A stretch of DNA of 64,000 nucleotides from Rhizophagus clarus. Lineage: Eukaryota; Glomeromycota; Glomeromycetes; Glomerales; Glomeraceae. Position 1 is the first letter of the stretch; each line of letters starts with the position of its first letter. Positions 1-10,889 of this stretch are shown one piece after another. Below the pieces are notes generated by a model. It saw only the letters and a program-made list of their open reading frames with translations, made no database searches and had not been told where the DNA came from. The stretch spans positions 744,001-808,000 of the forward strand of contig BLAL01000182.1 in the NCBI GenBank assembly GCA_015698045.1, in the 5' to 3' direction. The translations under genes were made by a program, and so were the position numbers.

Positions 1-140
1 ACAAAAGCGAGTGGACTGTATTTATCACTATATTTATCAATAGCAGACATTATTTTGGAGAGAAGATGGACCATATTTGTTTGGAATTGACATTAATTGA
101 TATCGGTTTAATAATACTGTAAAAAAGTTTTATTTATATT

Positions 141-1665
141 TTATTTTTTTTTGCCGTATACTTTTCTTAATTTTCTCATACTTTCCTTCGATTGTTCATC
201 CGAGCTACTTTGATAGCTAAATGTCCCTTCATAATCCTCCTCTTCTTCTCCTACATTTCCCTCTTCTTTCTCTTCCTCTCTCTCGTCTCTTTCTTTTTCT
301 TCTTCTTCCTCTCTCTCGTCTCTTTCTTTTTCTTCTTCATCTCTCTCATCTCTTTCTTTTTCATTCTCTTCATCTCTCTCGTCACTTTCTTCATAAAGAT
401 AAAAATCTTCATTTTCTCTAATTTTTTTCTATTAAAAAAAAAAAAAATTTTAATATTATATACTATTTATACTATTTATGCAGATTTCAAATACTTACCA
501 AATTTTTTATAAGAAACGGCTTGATTACTGTTTCATTAACGTGAATATCCGAATTTTCTGGGTTTAAAATTAGTTCACATGTGCTAATTGCGAAAGCAAT
601 TTGCGTCTGTGATACTGATTTTTTTCCTTTACCCAACTTTCTTATTATTGTTGATATATATGTCTCGCCCGAACTATTTATTTTTTTAAATAATTTATCG
701 TAACATAATTTAACGGCCGGTTCATTCTTCCATTCTTTGATGATGGTTTCTTTGCTAGTTGTAGGAATGGGAGGGAGTTGGAGTTCTCGAAAAGTGACGG
801 ACATCGCGTTCTTTATATTACCAGTTAAAACACCTCGGACACTTCGATGTTTTTCCAAAAGCTATAAGAAAAAATTAATTAATTTTCAATGTGTTAATAT
901 AAAATCGTAAAATTGCGCGATACTTACGTGGGATGATATATTATTTTCGTAATAAATCACCCAATTATCGGGTCTTTTGAATTTGTTCATAAATTCTTTA
1001 TGGTTTTCATTTATAAATGTCCTAGTGGCTTCTCGAAAATCATCCGAATTCGGATATATTGAAGTTTCGAGCAATTTAGGAGCAATGTCTTTGATTACAT
1101 TCTGTAAAATGATGTACATATAAAGTGATTGTTTAATTCACTGATTTTTAGGTCAAATTTTTATATCGAGTCTTACTTTTATAAATTCCGTGTCGTTATT
1201 TACGCTGTTATTACATGCTTCCTCTATCTTTGTTACTCTTGCTTCTAAAGACTTTTGATTTGAAATAATAGTTTCGAGTTTCGAAATGATCTTATTATTT
1301 TGACGCAAGATCTTCTCCAAAGTCGTTTCTATATAACAGCAGAATATATAATTAATCATTATTTTTCTTTACATATACATATTCGAATACATACCATCAG
1401 GAACTTCAGGACACTTTTTTTTTTTTGATTTTGAGCTGGCTTCAGGAACTTCAGGACACTTGTTTTTTTTTGATTTTGAGCTGGATTCTATATAGCAGTA
1501 GAATATATAATTAACCATTATTTTTCTTTACATATAACAAATAATATATATTCGAATCATACCATCAGAAGCTTCGCCTTCATCGATTCTTTTTCGTTTG
1601 TTAACATCAACCGGACGCTTGGTTTTTTTCGAACTGCTAGATTCGATATAATTAGCTTTATTCAT
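141..1665 (-). CDS. Six-exon gene of unknown function with coiled-coil and acidic tail
   Basis: I do not recognise this protein. Six exons join in frame at GT-AG sites: 1665-1563, 1487-1395, 1328-1177, 1101-928, 861-499 and 428-141, giving about 390 residues. The start is the ATG at 1665; an upstream in-frame ATG at 1713 is possible. The N-terminus is basic and Ser/Lys-rich (SSSSKKTKRPVDVNKRKR), which may be a nuclear localisation signal. Exon 2 is an internal duplication of a block ending KKCPEVPEASSKSKK. Exon 3 has heptad-like spacing (KIISKLETIISNQKSLEARV), suggesting a short coiled coil. Exons 4-5 form a compact, moderately hydrophobic domain. The last exon is almost entirely Glu/Arg/Asp/Lys repeats (ERDEREEEEEKERDE). 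The introns flanking exon 2 are nearly identical to each other. The style fits lineage-specific multicopy genes of Glomeromycotina, which is inference. The exon chain is well supported because all phases match; the function is unknown. Confidence 0.75.
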
Positions 1666-1713
1666 TGTAAATAGATAATTTGAGGATAGTGGGAAGAACT
1701 TAATTAAAACCAA

Positions 1714-3828
1714 GTTTAACGAACTGAGTTAGAATTACCGGTTGAAGAAGAGAACAACAAAGTATTTATAAATATTTTTATAAGCTTAGATTTAATACTT
1801 GCCGCATTCGCAAAAGTTTATTTTTTTTTTTTATGGCAAACCGGCATCACTTTTTGAAAAATACGAAAGGGGTGGGTATTCTTTCTTTTTTTTGCGGCAA
1901 ATCGCGCATCGATTATTGAAAAATGCAAAGGGGTAAATCGTGCATCGCTTATTGAAAAATGCAAAGAGGTGGGTATTCTTTTTTTGCGACAAATCGTGCG
2001 AAAAATGCAAAGGGTTGATATAAGCGAACAATATACTAGATGGGGCAATTCTTTTTTTTTGTAAAAAAAAAGGAAATTTAGCATCATATTCATTTTGTAA
2101 AGAATGCAAAGAGGTGTGAAATGTCACTAGAAGATATTGACTTACATAATTTTACACAAAAATTCAGGAAAGAAAAGAGATCATTTGATAAAAGAAGTAA
2201 AAAATCCAAGTCAATTCACATTATCCTTGTAGCCTCCGGGATTCCAAAAATTTTCGAAAGGATGAAGTCTAATAGATAGAAGTTACTGTTAGTATGTGTG
2301 CGGATCGTTGTACGAAGGCTGATGTACCTACAATATTAATAAAGAGAGTGTTAAAAAAACCGTGATTCTTTTTTTTTTTTCGTGTAAAAAAAAAAAATTT
2401 AGCATATTTTTTTTGCAAAAAACGTAAAGGAGTGCGAAATGTCTTGCATATTTTCATACAAAAAGCTAAAATAATAATTTTGAAAAAAATAAAAGAAAAA
2501 AAAAAACCATGAAGTGAAACATAGAATAAAGAAAGAAGACCTGAAACTTATATTTTTTCATTGATTTAATTTTGATGTCTAAGCCCACTAGATCCGAATA
2601 TTTTCATGAAACTGATCTCGTAAGGTTTTGCGCAAAAAAATCAGACATTAGTTACGTTAACTTATTATATCCGTTGTATATCCATTAGTAATATGATAAT
2701 TACTAAATTTGAATTAGATTACGCAGTGGTGCATAGTTGAATTCTATAAGTCATTTATTATTTTGATTACTATTTTTATTAAAGTCAAACCATCCAATGA
2801 ATACAATAACGTTACGAAACCCGTTCCGATAGTCAATTACAAACCCGGGTAATAACGGGTCACGGACTACTACTCTAACACTCCAATTTAGTATTTTTTT
2901 TCATTTCCTATGACGAAAGAAAATTTGTGTCTTCCTTTTCTTTATGTTGATAAAGTAACCATTCGAAAATTAAATATTGTTAATCACTTTAAAAGAAGAT
3001 ATTACAGGAATTAATTGCTGAACAATTTGTCATTGTTGTCGCGTCCGTGTAATTTTATTAAATTTTACGTTGATTCCGGACCGGAACCAAAGGCTTACAT
3101 TAATTAATTAGATATCACAGGAATTAATTGCATGTCATTATGTGTCGTTGTTGTCGCGCCCGTGTAATTTTATTAAATTTTACGCTGATTCCGGACCGGA
3201 ACCAAAGGATGGGCAGATGTAAATAAAATAAAAATTTTTTCGCATTGAAGGTGATAAAATGCCACGAAATGTCATAATAAATAAAGATTTTTTAATATTA
3301 TCAGCTTTATTTATAGTGTAATTATAAATATCATCCACATACAATGGTAAAGAGACGGATAAAATTTTTTAATAAGGAAATTTTATGTATTATTTGCATT
3401 TGGTAGTAAAAAAATGACACTTGTTGTATTATATCGAGGGGACAATCGAGTTTTATTGCTTTTTTTTAGTTGCAGCACTGTAAACATTATTCCTCAAAAC
3501 CTGTAATGTTCCGTAAATGACAAACCGTAGGTGTATTTTGGGCGGAAACACCGCGTCTAAAATGATTTACAAATATTAGATTCAGAAGTTTCAAAGATAG
3601 TTTCGGCTTATATTGAACGAAACATGAGTGAAACGTTTCGAATTTTGAAAATAGTTTCGAAACATTGATTATCGTGAATTGGCGCAATTTTTTGATTCAT
3701 TTGAAATACGTCACAAGAGGTAAATTTTTATAAATTGACGAAAGCGAGAGAAATTTTTTATTGTAAAGTTTAAATTCGACATAAAAAAGCGATAAAGTTT
3801 AAATTCAAGTAAACAAAATACTCTCAAA
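1714..3828. other. Noncoding, repeat-bearing interval before the Plavaka-like gene
   Basis: I see no convincing gene here. Between 1880 and 2010 a short motif resembling ATCG(C/T)GCATCG-TTATTGAAAAATGCAAAG recurs about three times. Poly(T)/poly(A) tracts occur at 1819, 2050 and 2370. Two direct copies of a ~115-bp dispersed repeat lie at about 2992-3210 (listed separately). Open frames in the stretch are short, rich in Phe/Lys and lack splice-compatible partners. Confidence 0.6.
2992..3210 (+). repeat. Two direct copies of a ~115-bp dispersed repeat (TTCCGGACCGGAA core)
   Basis: Two adjacent copies share GATATTACAGGAATTAATTG, then GTCGCG(T/C)CCGTGTAATTTTA, then TGATTCCGGACCGGAACCAA. The core TTCCGGACCGGAA is close to palindromic. 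The same unit appears inverted at 10041-10147 and in three direct copies at 14297-14636. The GC-rich core stands out from the AT-rich surroundings. Left copies plus an inverted right copy bracket the Plavaka-like gene, so it could be subterminal repeat sequence of that element or an independent dispersed repeat. Confidence 0.85.
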
Positions 3829-5439
3829 ATGTCTTTCAAATGCCCATTTTGTCCAAGATATTTTAGCACAAGGTCTGCATATACTCAACATAAAAATCAT
3901 TGTATACCATCTACTAATAATAATAGCGATAGTGAAAGTAATGATAATGATATTGAGGTAAGAAACAGAAATTATTTAAATTTTTCTTTAAACATAATTC
4001 CTAATTTTATACTAAATTTAGATGGTCCATGAAAATTTAAATGAAGACTTTTCTGATAATGAAAGTATTGACTCAGAAATAAATGATCAGAGTTTTCAAA
4101 GTAAGATGTCAATTTCGGAGACCAATGAAATTGATCAAAATGAAAATGTCGATGAAAATATCTTGGGAGATTTTGATTCAGAACCAAGTGAAGAACCTGA
4201 AGATTCTGACTCAGAATTAAATGAGGAAGAATTCGAACCAGAAATTAATGCAACGTATCCAAATGAAGCATATGGTGATTTAATGTCATTGGTTACAAAA
4301 CATAAACTTAGCAATGTGACAGGCAATGCTATAATTAAATTTTTTAACAAACATGCAAATTTAAATAAATCCCCTCTTCCAAAATCTATCGAACAAGGTC
4401 ATAAATTTATGAATAATATGAATCTACCAAGTTTAAAGTATACTAAAACTTGTGTAATAAATTATAAAAATAATGAGTATTTTCTTTATCATCGATCTAT
4501 AATAAATTGTATAAAAAACATATTGTCAATTCCTGACATATCACAAAATTTTGCGCTAACTTTTGAAAAAGTTAAGGTAATTATTTATATACTAGTACTT
4601 TCATATAACTTAAAAATGTAGAATATATACTAATCATTATTAACTTAAAGCATAATGAAGAAAGAGTGTATGGTGAGCAGAATACTGGAACATGGTGGGA
4701 AAATACAGAAGCACTCTTGCCAATTGGTGCCAAGCTTTTATCTTTAATATTGTATTCAGACGCTACAAATGTTGACACACTGGGGAAAAGTCAACTTCAT
4801 CCAATTTACTTGTCAATTGGTAATATTAAAAATTGGAGGCGCAACAAACAAGATGCAAAACAATTATTAGGATACTTGCCAATCCTAAAATCTAAAGATA
4901 ATACTGAGAGAAAGTCTGAAACATTTAAGAAAGCTGTCCGAGAGTGCTTTCATAGATCCTTAGAAAAGTTACTAGATCCTCTATTAAAATTAAATAAAAA
5001 GGGTATTGATCTAACTTTGAATAACGAAACTATTTGGTTCCATCCTCAGATTTCAATTATAATTTCTGACTGGCCGGTAGTGTTCCGCACAAATCAAATT
5101 AGACCAAATCAGGTTAGATTTGAAATTTGATTTGATCAAATCAAATCTGAAAAGTTTGAATTTGGATTTGAATCAAACCATTCAAATCTAATTTGAAATT
5201 TGATTTGAATTTGATTTGATTTGATTTAAATTTGATTCGATTCAAATCAAATTCAAATTCAAATCAAATCAAATTCATTCAAATAGATTTGTGATTTGGT
5301 TTGATTTGTTGAATTTTAAATAAAAAAATGCGTTTTGCAACGCAATATTAATAAAAAAATGTTGCGAAACGTATTTCTTTAGTGTGTTTAAGGAGGGTTG
5401 GACATCATGTGGTTGCAGTAACTACCAATAATATTTACG

Positions 5440-6867
5440 GTAATTACAGGACCCCGAATAATACCAATATAACTCACATACGGGTTTGCGTAGAGTTTAT
5501 ATGAAATTACTTTTTAAACCTACAAATTGAGTTTGCGTAGATCGGTCAATTTGGGATATTATGTTTGTGTAGAGTTTATAATAGATATACGTGGATTTAT
5601 TTTTAAAAAATACTAATTTCGGTAAATTAAATTACTCGGTATTTACCAAAATTTATTTTATTTTATTTATTTTTTCACTTTTTTTCGGTATTTTATACCA
5701 AATTTATTTATTTTTATTATTCTTTTTCGGGTTTTAATACCCTAATTCCAAAAGTCCGGTCGTGTTTTTCGCCCGGCAACACTACAAAAAGTAAAAAAAA
5801 AAGTTAATACTTAATTAATTAAAAAAAAAACAACGAAACACCTCCCCCAACCCTCCCTTACCTTAATTCCAAAAGTCCGGTCATGCTTTTCGTCCGGCAA
5901 CACTACAAAAAAATAAAAAAAAAAACAATTAATTAGTTAAAAAAAATACCGAAAAACACTTCCCCCACCCTCCCTTACCTTAATTCCAAAAGTCCGGTCA
6001 TGCTTTTCGTCCGGCAACACTACAAAAAAATAAAAAAAAAGGTTAATACTTAATTAATTAAAAAAAAACAACGAAACACCTCCCCCAACCCTCCCTTACC
6101 TTAATTCCAAAAGTCTGGTCGTGCTTTTCGTCTGGCAACACTACAAAAAGTAAAAAAAAAAGTTAATACTTAATTAATTAAAGAAAAAAACAACGAAACA
6201 CCTCCCCCAACCCCTCCCTTACCTTAATTCCAAAAGTCCGGTCGTGCTTTTCGTCCGGCAACACTACAAAAAAATAAAAAAAAAATAATTAATTAAATAG
6301 TTAAAAAAAACACCAAAAAACACTTCCCCACCCTCCCTTACCTTAATTCCAAAAGTCCGGTCGTGCTTTTCGTCCGGCAACACTACAAAAAGTAAAAAAA
6401 AAGTTAATACTTAAATTAATTAAAAAAAAAACAACGAAACACCTCCCCCAACCCCTCCCTTACCTTAATTCCAAAAGTCCGGTCGTGCCTTTCGTCCGGC
6501 AACACTACAAAAAATAAAAATAAAAAATAATTAATTAATTAGTTAAAAAAAACACCGAAAAACATTTCTCACCCTCCCTTACCTTAATTCCAAAAGTCCG
6601 GTCGTGCTTTTCGTCCGGCAACACTACAAAAAGTAAAAAAAAAAGTTAATACTTAATTAATTAAAAAAAAAACAACGAAACACCTTCCCCAACCCCTCCC
6701 TTACCTTAATTCCAAAAGTCCGGTCGTGCCTTTCGTCCGGCAACACTACAAAAATAAACTGATAAATGATTAAAAAAAATGATCGGATATTCGGATTATC
6801 TGATTAGATCGGCAAGTCACATGACCCTGCCTTTATACATTAGTATTGTTCGGGGTCCTGTAATTAC
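5440..6867. mobile_element. Inner nested inverted-repeat element with ACAGGACCCCGAA ends
   Basis: The left end GTAATTACAGGACCCCGAA (from 5440) is repeated inverted as TTCGGGGTCCTGTAATTAC (ending 6867); similarity continues a further ~10 bp with two mismatches. It lies wholly inside the hAT-type element. It contains no open reading frame and most of it is the ~120-bp satellite. The GGACCC(C/T)GAA(C/T)AATA end resembles the ends of the element at 41926-43381, suggesting one family. The target duplication cannot be fixed because the flank is itself symmetrical; TA is possible. Confidence 0.75.
5742..6752 (+). repeat. ~120-bp satellite array, about nine copies, with A/B unit alternation
   Basis: Nine copies start near 5742, 5861, 5981, 6101, 6224, 6343, 6465, 6584 and 6704. 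Each begins CCTTAATTCCAAAAGTCCGG, followed by TCGTGCTTTTCGTCCGGCAA and CACTACAAAAA, then an A/T linker and a C-rich tail (CCTCCCCCAACC). Two linker types recur: A (GTTAATACTTAATTAATT with CAACGAAACACC) and B (TAATTAATTAGTTAA with ACCGAAAAACAC), in order A B A A B A B A, so part of the array is a dimeric higher-order repeat. The GC core contains two CCGG sites flanking CGTGCTTTTCGT. Confidence 0.93.
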
Positions 6868-8815
6868 GTTTAACCAGGTCATGTATATTTAATTCGATTT
6901 GATTTGGATTTGATTTGGATTTGTCAGATTTGATTCGGATTTGATTGAATTAGTTTAAGCTAATTTGAATTTGATTTGAAATCGAATCAAATCTTTTTTT
7001 TTTAATTTGGATTTGAACTCAAATCTTGTTTTGAAGTTTGGATTTGATTTGCAAATCAAAATTATCAAATCGAATCAAATCAAACTTCAAATCAAATCCG
7101 AATTGATTTGATTTGACCAAATCGTTTGCGGAACACTACTGGCCGGAAGCTGCAACGTATTGTCTTACGTATAAATCATCAATGTCAAACCATCCTTGTC
7201 ATTTTTGTCTGGTCGCAAGAGACAATCTTGCTGATCTTAATTTACAATTTGATGATATAACAACGCGAACTCACCTTAATATGCAGGAACATTTTAATCA
7301 AGGCACAGTAAATTCCGTTAGCATTGAAAATATATATAATTTTTTTTGGAAATTACCGTAAGTTTACGCAATATTTGTTATACCGGTATTTATTTATCTT
7401 ATTAATATATTACTTATTAATTTATTTTAAGTAATGTAAATATCTATCAAGCCACAGTGCCCGATAGATTACATTATCTCGATTTAGGTCTTTTCCATTA
7501 TCAAATCGATTATACGAAGAAACTTTTAGAGGAACAATGCGGAAAATCTTTAGTAGATGAAATAGATCATCGATTAGCCAAAATACCAAGATTTCCCGGG
7601 TTAAAGATCTTTACAAATGGAATACAAACATTAGCCAGACTAACAGCCGATGAATATCGCAATCTGATGAAAATAATGATTTTTGTGGTGGATAATTTAT
7701 ATGAAAATAATGAGAATATTGAAAATTTTGTAAAGAATGAAGATCTGACAAAACTTTACGAAGCTTGGAATGAAATGTATGCAATTAGTCGATATGAAAA
7801 TTTTAAAGAAAGTGATTTGATCAAATTTCAGGAATCGATAAATGAATGGTCTCAAATATTCGTCAAAACTCTCCAACATATGTCCCCCTCGGGACTGAAA
7901 TTACCAAAACTGCATTCGTGGGTATACCATATAGTTGATTCGATTCGATCTTTTGGTGCAGTTAATGGATACACTACGGAGACTTATGAAAGTCTTCACA
8001 AAGAATATGTCAAAAATCCATACCGATTAAGTAATAAAAAAAATATAGAGATACAATTAATGCAAATAGTAAGTATTATAAAATTACGTACTTATACAAT
8101 GAAGATTTTTAATTGATTAAATTTTTTTATAGATTCGACGGCGATCAATAATAAATATAACCCATCGAACACCAAATTTAGCAATCACCCCCCGTACATT
8201 TAAATTCGCGGCTAAACATTTTGAATTTTTGCTAAAAGATGCGCACGATTTCTTTGTAGAACAGGCGGAAAATTCTAATATAGATAACAGAATGAAATCT
8301 GGATTTGAAAATTTTTCTGAATGTTTAAATCTGTATATAGATCACGAAAATATTGCAGATAAAGGCAAAGTGACTATATACGGATCAGTTATAATAGAAA
8401 ATGGTGCAATAATACGTGCAACTAATAGTTATTACGGCAAACCTTGGTTTAGTAATGTGTCGATTCGCATGGACTCTGATGAATTATTTGATTATGCTTC
8501 TGATCAAGGCATTTGTTATGGGCAGGTAATTATTTAATTTATTGGTACAAATTATTTAAATGACGTTACTAAATTAAAATATTTTTGAAGATTTTGTTAA
8601 TAGCAAGGATAGATTTTGAAGATCCGTTAAATCTCGCATTAATTCAATGGTATGACTTCAAATCTGAAAGTCATCCATATCTTTATGGATGCCCTTTACT
8701 AGAACTTACAGAAATCTATAATTTTATCGATATTGAGGCTATACAAAATATTGTACATATAGTACCCCGGTTTGATAAGTCAAATGAATATTTTGTAAAC
8801 AAATATATATTTTAA

Positions 8816-9513
8816 ATTTAGTTATAACGACAAATAAATATTGAAATAAATTTTTAGCCGTCATAATGGTGGTCATGGTAAAGAAGAAAAAAAAATAATA
8901 ATAATAATTGAATAATATATTAGAGAACCCTTTTCAATAATATAATAATTATTTTTTTCATAAGCAAATAGTAACAACTCCATTATTATAAAATAATATA
9001 TATTTAATAAGTGATTTATAAAAAAGAGATTTATTTATTTATTTATTATGTTATCATATAAATGTATGTAAAAAAATTTTTTTAACTCTATATGCAAGAA
9101 ATAATTAAAAATTTAAAACATATTATAATTAACTGGTACTTGTTCGCTATCAATAATTATATTGATACCCAAGTTGCACGACGAGGACGTCAGTACCAAC
9201 GCAACCCAAAAAATAATTACAAATAACTATCAGTTATACAACGCCTTATCCAGGAGGGCCGAATAGAGAAGGACGTTCACAGTAGGCCGTCCTTCGTATA
9301 TCAGGTCTGGGTACCTGACTGAAAACTTTCGCAAACTGTGGCCACGAAGTGCTTCCAGTTCTCTATTCTACCAGTTGTATAACGCCGTTAGGATGACCAT
9401 TATTCATAATTAATCGAGAAAAGAATAATTTTTTTGATATATTTATATAAATTATTTTTTTACAATGATGTGAATTCTAGCATTAAAAATTTGTGATTTA
9501 TTAACAAATTTAG
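8816..9513. other. Noncoding interval with a branched inverted-repeat structure
   Basis: AT-rich 3' flank of the transposase gene (AATAAA-like motifs near 8830-8850), then an island of higher GC content at about 9205-9400 described separately. No open frame of note. Confidence 0.6.
9205..9400. other. Branched, GC-richer inverted-repeat island, possible structured RNA
   Basis: Outer arms GTTATACAAC (about 9214) and GTTGTATAAC (about 9374) are exact reverse complements. A second pair, GAATAGAGAA and TTCTCTATTC, is nested inside. Within these are further small hairpins: AAGGACG/CGTCCTT, CAGGT/ACCTG and the palindromes GTGGCCAC and GAAGTGCTTC. No open frame spans it. Nested pairs plus internal hairpins suggest a folded RNA or a small foldback element. 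I do not recognise a known RNA family. Confidence 0.5.
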
Positions 9514-10007
9514 AAATTGACCCAATTTCAAGATTATCAATCAACTTACACATATTATAGCCGTATAAATAAACCGCCCCTGCATCCGGCTACAACTAAT
9601 GAAATTTTTAATATGACCTCTCCCTCGAGAAAAAAAAATCGTACAATATATTTTAGTCGCAAAGTGCATCGCCAACAGCAAGGACAACAATCGGTAATTA
9701 TCAATGACATAATAAAATATAATATAATTATTGTTAAATTAACTTAAATTAATTTCATTAGAAACAAAATCAGAATTTGGACGAAGCCCTTGCTAACTTA
9801 ATTAATAACGTGTATATTAGTAATCAGGATAATAATTTCATACCAAGAGAATGGTATGAAAAATTATGGAAGGACTTTCAAGCTCTTGAAAGGAATTATG
9901 ATAATTTAAATATTAGATTTAAATTTGGGTTGGGTCTATGGAGATTAGTTTTAATTTTTACATTATTATGTTTTCTAGTATTTTTTATAAATAAATTCTT
10001 TTTATGA
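9514..10007 (+). CDS. Partial small gene with C-terminal membrane anchor, unknown function
   Basis: Two exons are visible: one beginning about 9514 after a TTTAG acceptor and ending 9693, and one at 9762-10007, joined in phase by a GT-AG intron. No ATG precedes the first visible exon in frame, so an upstream exon is missing or lost. The visible ~140 residues are polar (Gln/Asn/Tyr-rich), with the last ~20 residues hydrophobic (LVLIFTLLCFLVFFIN), a likely C-terminal transmembrane anchor followed by a short KFFL tail. The gene sits just before the inverted repeat at 10041. It could be a second gene of the Plavaka-like element or an unrelated gene captured between repeats. Not recognised. Confidence 0.5.
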
Positions 10008-10040
10008 TAAAGAAACTTTACATTGAATTATACACTGCAA

Positions 10041-10147
10041 TTTAGCCTTTGGTTCCGGTCCGGAATCAGCGTAAAGTTTAATAAAATTACACGGGCGCGG
10101 CCAATGATATAATTATTGTTCAGTCATTAATTCCTTAATTAATGTAT
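10041..10147 (-). repeat. Inverted copy of the TTCCGGACCGGAA dispersed repeat
   Basis: Read on the minus strand it gives GCCCGTGTAATTTTATTAAA, then TTTACGCTGATTCCGGACCG and GAACCAAAGGC, matching the copies at 2992-3210 and 14297-14636. It is inverted relative to both, so it can pair with either across the Plavaka-like gene or across the genes at 10.4-13.8 kb. Confidence 0.85.
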
Positions 10148-10149
10148 GT

Positions 10150-10350
10150 TCCGTTTAGCTCATTAAACTGCATGACGATTGCGATGATATTCTATAGGGC
10201 TGATATTTCCCACGATAGAGCTAAATTCTCATCACGAAAATACCTTCCAAATATTTTTATTTCAAAAAAAAAAAATTAACATTGGTAGTAGTATCATTAT
10301 ATAATCTAGACCTAGGGTTTTTTATAATATTTATTGAAAGAATACAAAGA
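10150..10350 (+). repeat. Dispersed repeat body, inverted relative to the copy at 14.65-14.82 kb
   Basis: Shared blocks in order are CATGACGATTGCGATGATAT, CTATAGGG, CCCACGATAG, AGCTAAATTCTC, ATATTTTTATTTCAAAAAAA, GGTAGTAGTATCATTATATA and ATCTAGA. The same blocks appear in reverse complement at 14660-14825. Unlike that copy, the tRNA-like head is not recognisable here. Confidence 0.8.
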
Positions 10351-10388
10351 AAGAATACAAAGAAAATAAAAATCAAAAACATTATTGA

Positions 10389-10784
10389 TTATTTTTGATT
10401 ATTTTCCCATTTAAAGTATTCATCCAAACTTTTGAATGAAGGTTGTGACGAAGATTGAGACTGTGATGATGATGACGACGACGATGATGATTGCTGTGCG
10501 TGCTGTGCGTAAAGTTTCAGTTCAAGATCATAATTTCTTTTCTTTTGAATTTCGATTTGTTTTGCGTACACGTCTATCCATTTTAATAAGTTTTCATTTT
10601 CCCGACACAATTGATTCATTCGTTTAATTGCTTTCTCTTTTGATGCTTCAACATCTTTCTTATAATCGATAAGTTGTATTTGAACATCACCGATTTCAAT
10701 TTCTTTCCGTAATTTATGACGTTGTCGTCTTTTAAGCTGCCGTTTACGAGATGTTTTTCTGGAAAACAAGGATGGTTTGCCCAT
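10389..10784 (-). CDS. Basic coiled-coil protein with poly-Ser tract, unknown function
   Basis: A single-exon frame of 131 residues counting from the ATG at 10784; an upstream in-frame ATG at 10874 would add 30 Phe/Lys-rich residues and is less likely because it reads through poly(T) tracts. The N-terminus is very basic (RKTSRKRQLKRRQRHKLRK), resembling a nuclear localisation or nucleic-acid-binding segment. The middle is a probable coiled coil (KEKAIKRMNQLCRENENLL, then KQIEIQKKRNYDLELKL). A run of Ser/Gln residues follows, then a short C-terminus SFKSLDEYFKWENNQK. It lies between inverted dispersed repeats (10.04-10.35 and 14.3-14.8 kb), facing away from the gene at 12039. Function unknown. 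Confidence 0.55.
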   Translation of the reverse strand: MGKPSLFSRKTSRKRQLKRRQRHKLRKEIEIGDVQIQLIDYKKDVEASKEKAIKRMNQLCRENENLLKWIDVYAKQIEIQKKRNYDLELKLYAQHAQQSSSSSSSSSQSQSSSQPSFKSLDEYFKWENNQK

Positions 10785-10889
10785 TTTTTTAAAAATCAAA
10801 AATTTAAAAGTTTTTTTTTTTAAAAAAAATAATGGAAATTTATTAGTCGTGGTAGTGTCGTGGTCAGAAAACAATTTTAGAAATTATCC

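Larger units (their letters stand above)
5078..7138. mobile_element. Non-autonomous hAT-type element with TIRs and 8-bp TSD
   Basis: The ends are perfect inverted repeats TAGTGTTCCGC (5078-5088) and GCGGAACACTA (7128-7138). Both sides carry the identical 8-bp target duplication CTGGCCGG (5070-5077 and 7139-7146). An 8-bp TSD with TIRs beginning TAGTG is the signature of the hAT superfamily. There is no transposase inside. Next to each end lies about 200 bp of degenerate AAATC/GATTT repeats that pair with each other (about 5089-5310 and 6885-7127). A short GTTGCGAAACG-type hairpin follows at about 5328-5375. The centre is occupied by another inverted-repeat element (5440-6867). It sits inside exon 3 of the Plavaka-like gene. 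Confidence 0.93.
3829..8815 (+). pseudogene. Plavaka-type (KDZ/CACTA-related) transposase, interrupted by a hAT-type element
   Basis: Exons at 3829-3957, 4022-4576, 4651-5077 resuming at 7147-7357, 7432-8068, 8133-8525 and 8591-8815 join in phase. The N-terminus is a C2HC zinc finger (CPFCPRYFSTRSAYTQHKNHC, without its last residue 20 long), then an acidic linker. Family hallmarks follow: R-V-Y-G-E...TGTWWE near the start of exon 3, LILYSDATNVD...LHPIYLSIGNI, LLGYLPIL, then ISDWPEA, CHFC and the PDRLHYLDLGLFHYQI block, ending VHIVPRFD..YFVNKYIF. These match fungal Plavaka transposases, which cut and paste DNA using a DDE core. Exon 3 is split inside codons for the DWPEA motif by a 2061-bp insertion (5078-7138) with an 8-bp target duplication. 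Apart from the insertion the frame is open from start to stop, so the disruption looks recent. As it stands the gene should not make full-length transposase unless the insertion is spliced out. Confidence 0.9.

Noticed and set aside
5742-6752. CRISPR-like regularly spaced repeats
   Set aside because: The genome is eukaryotic, and the whole 120-bp unit including the linker is repeated, so there are no unique spacers.
3470-10050. TTGCAG..TGTA as terminal repeats of the Plavaka element
   Set aside because: The match between about 3471 and about 10030 is short and gapped, and no target duplication supports it.
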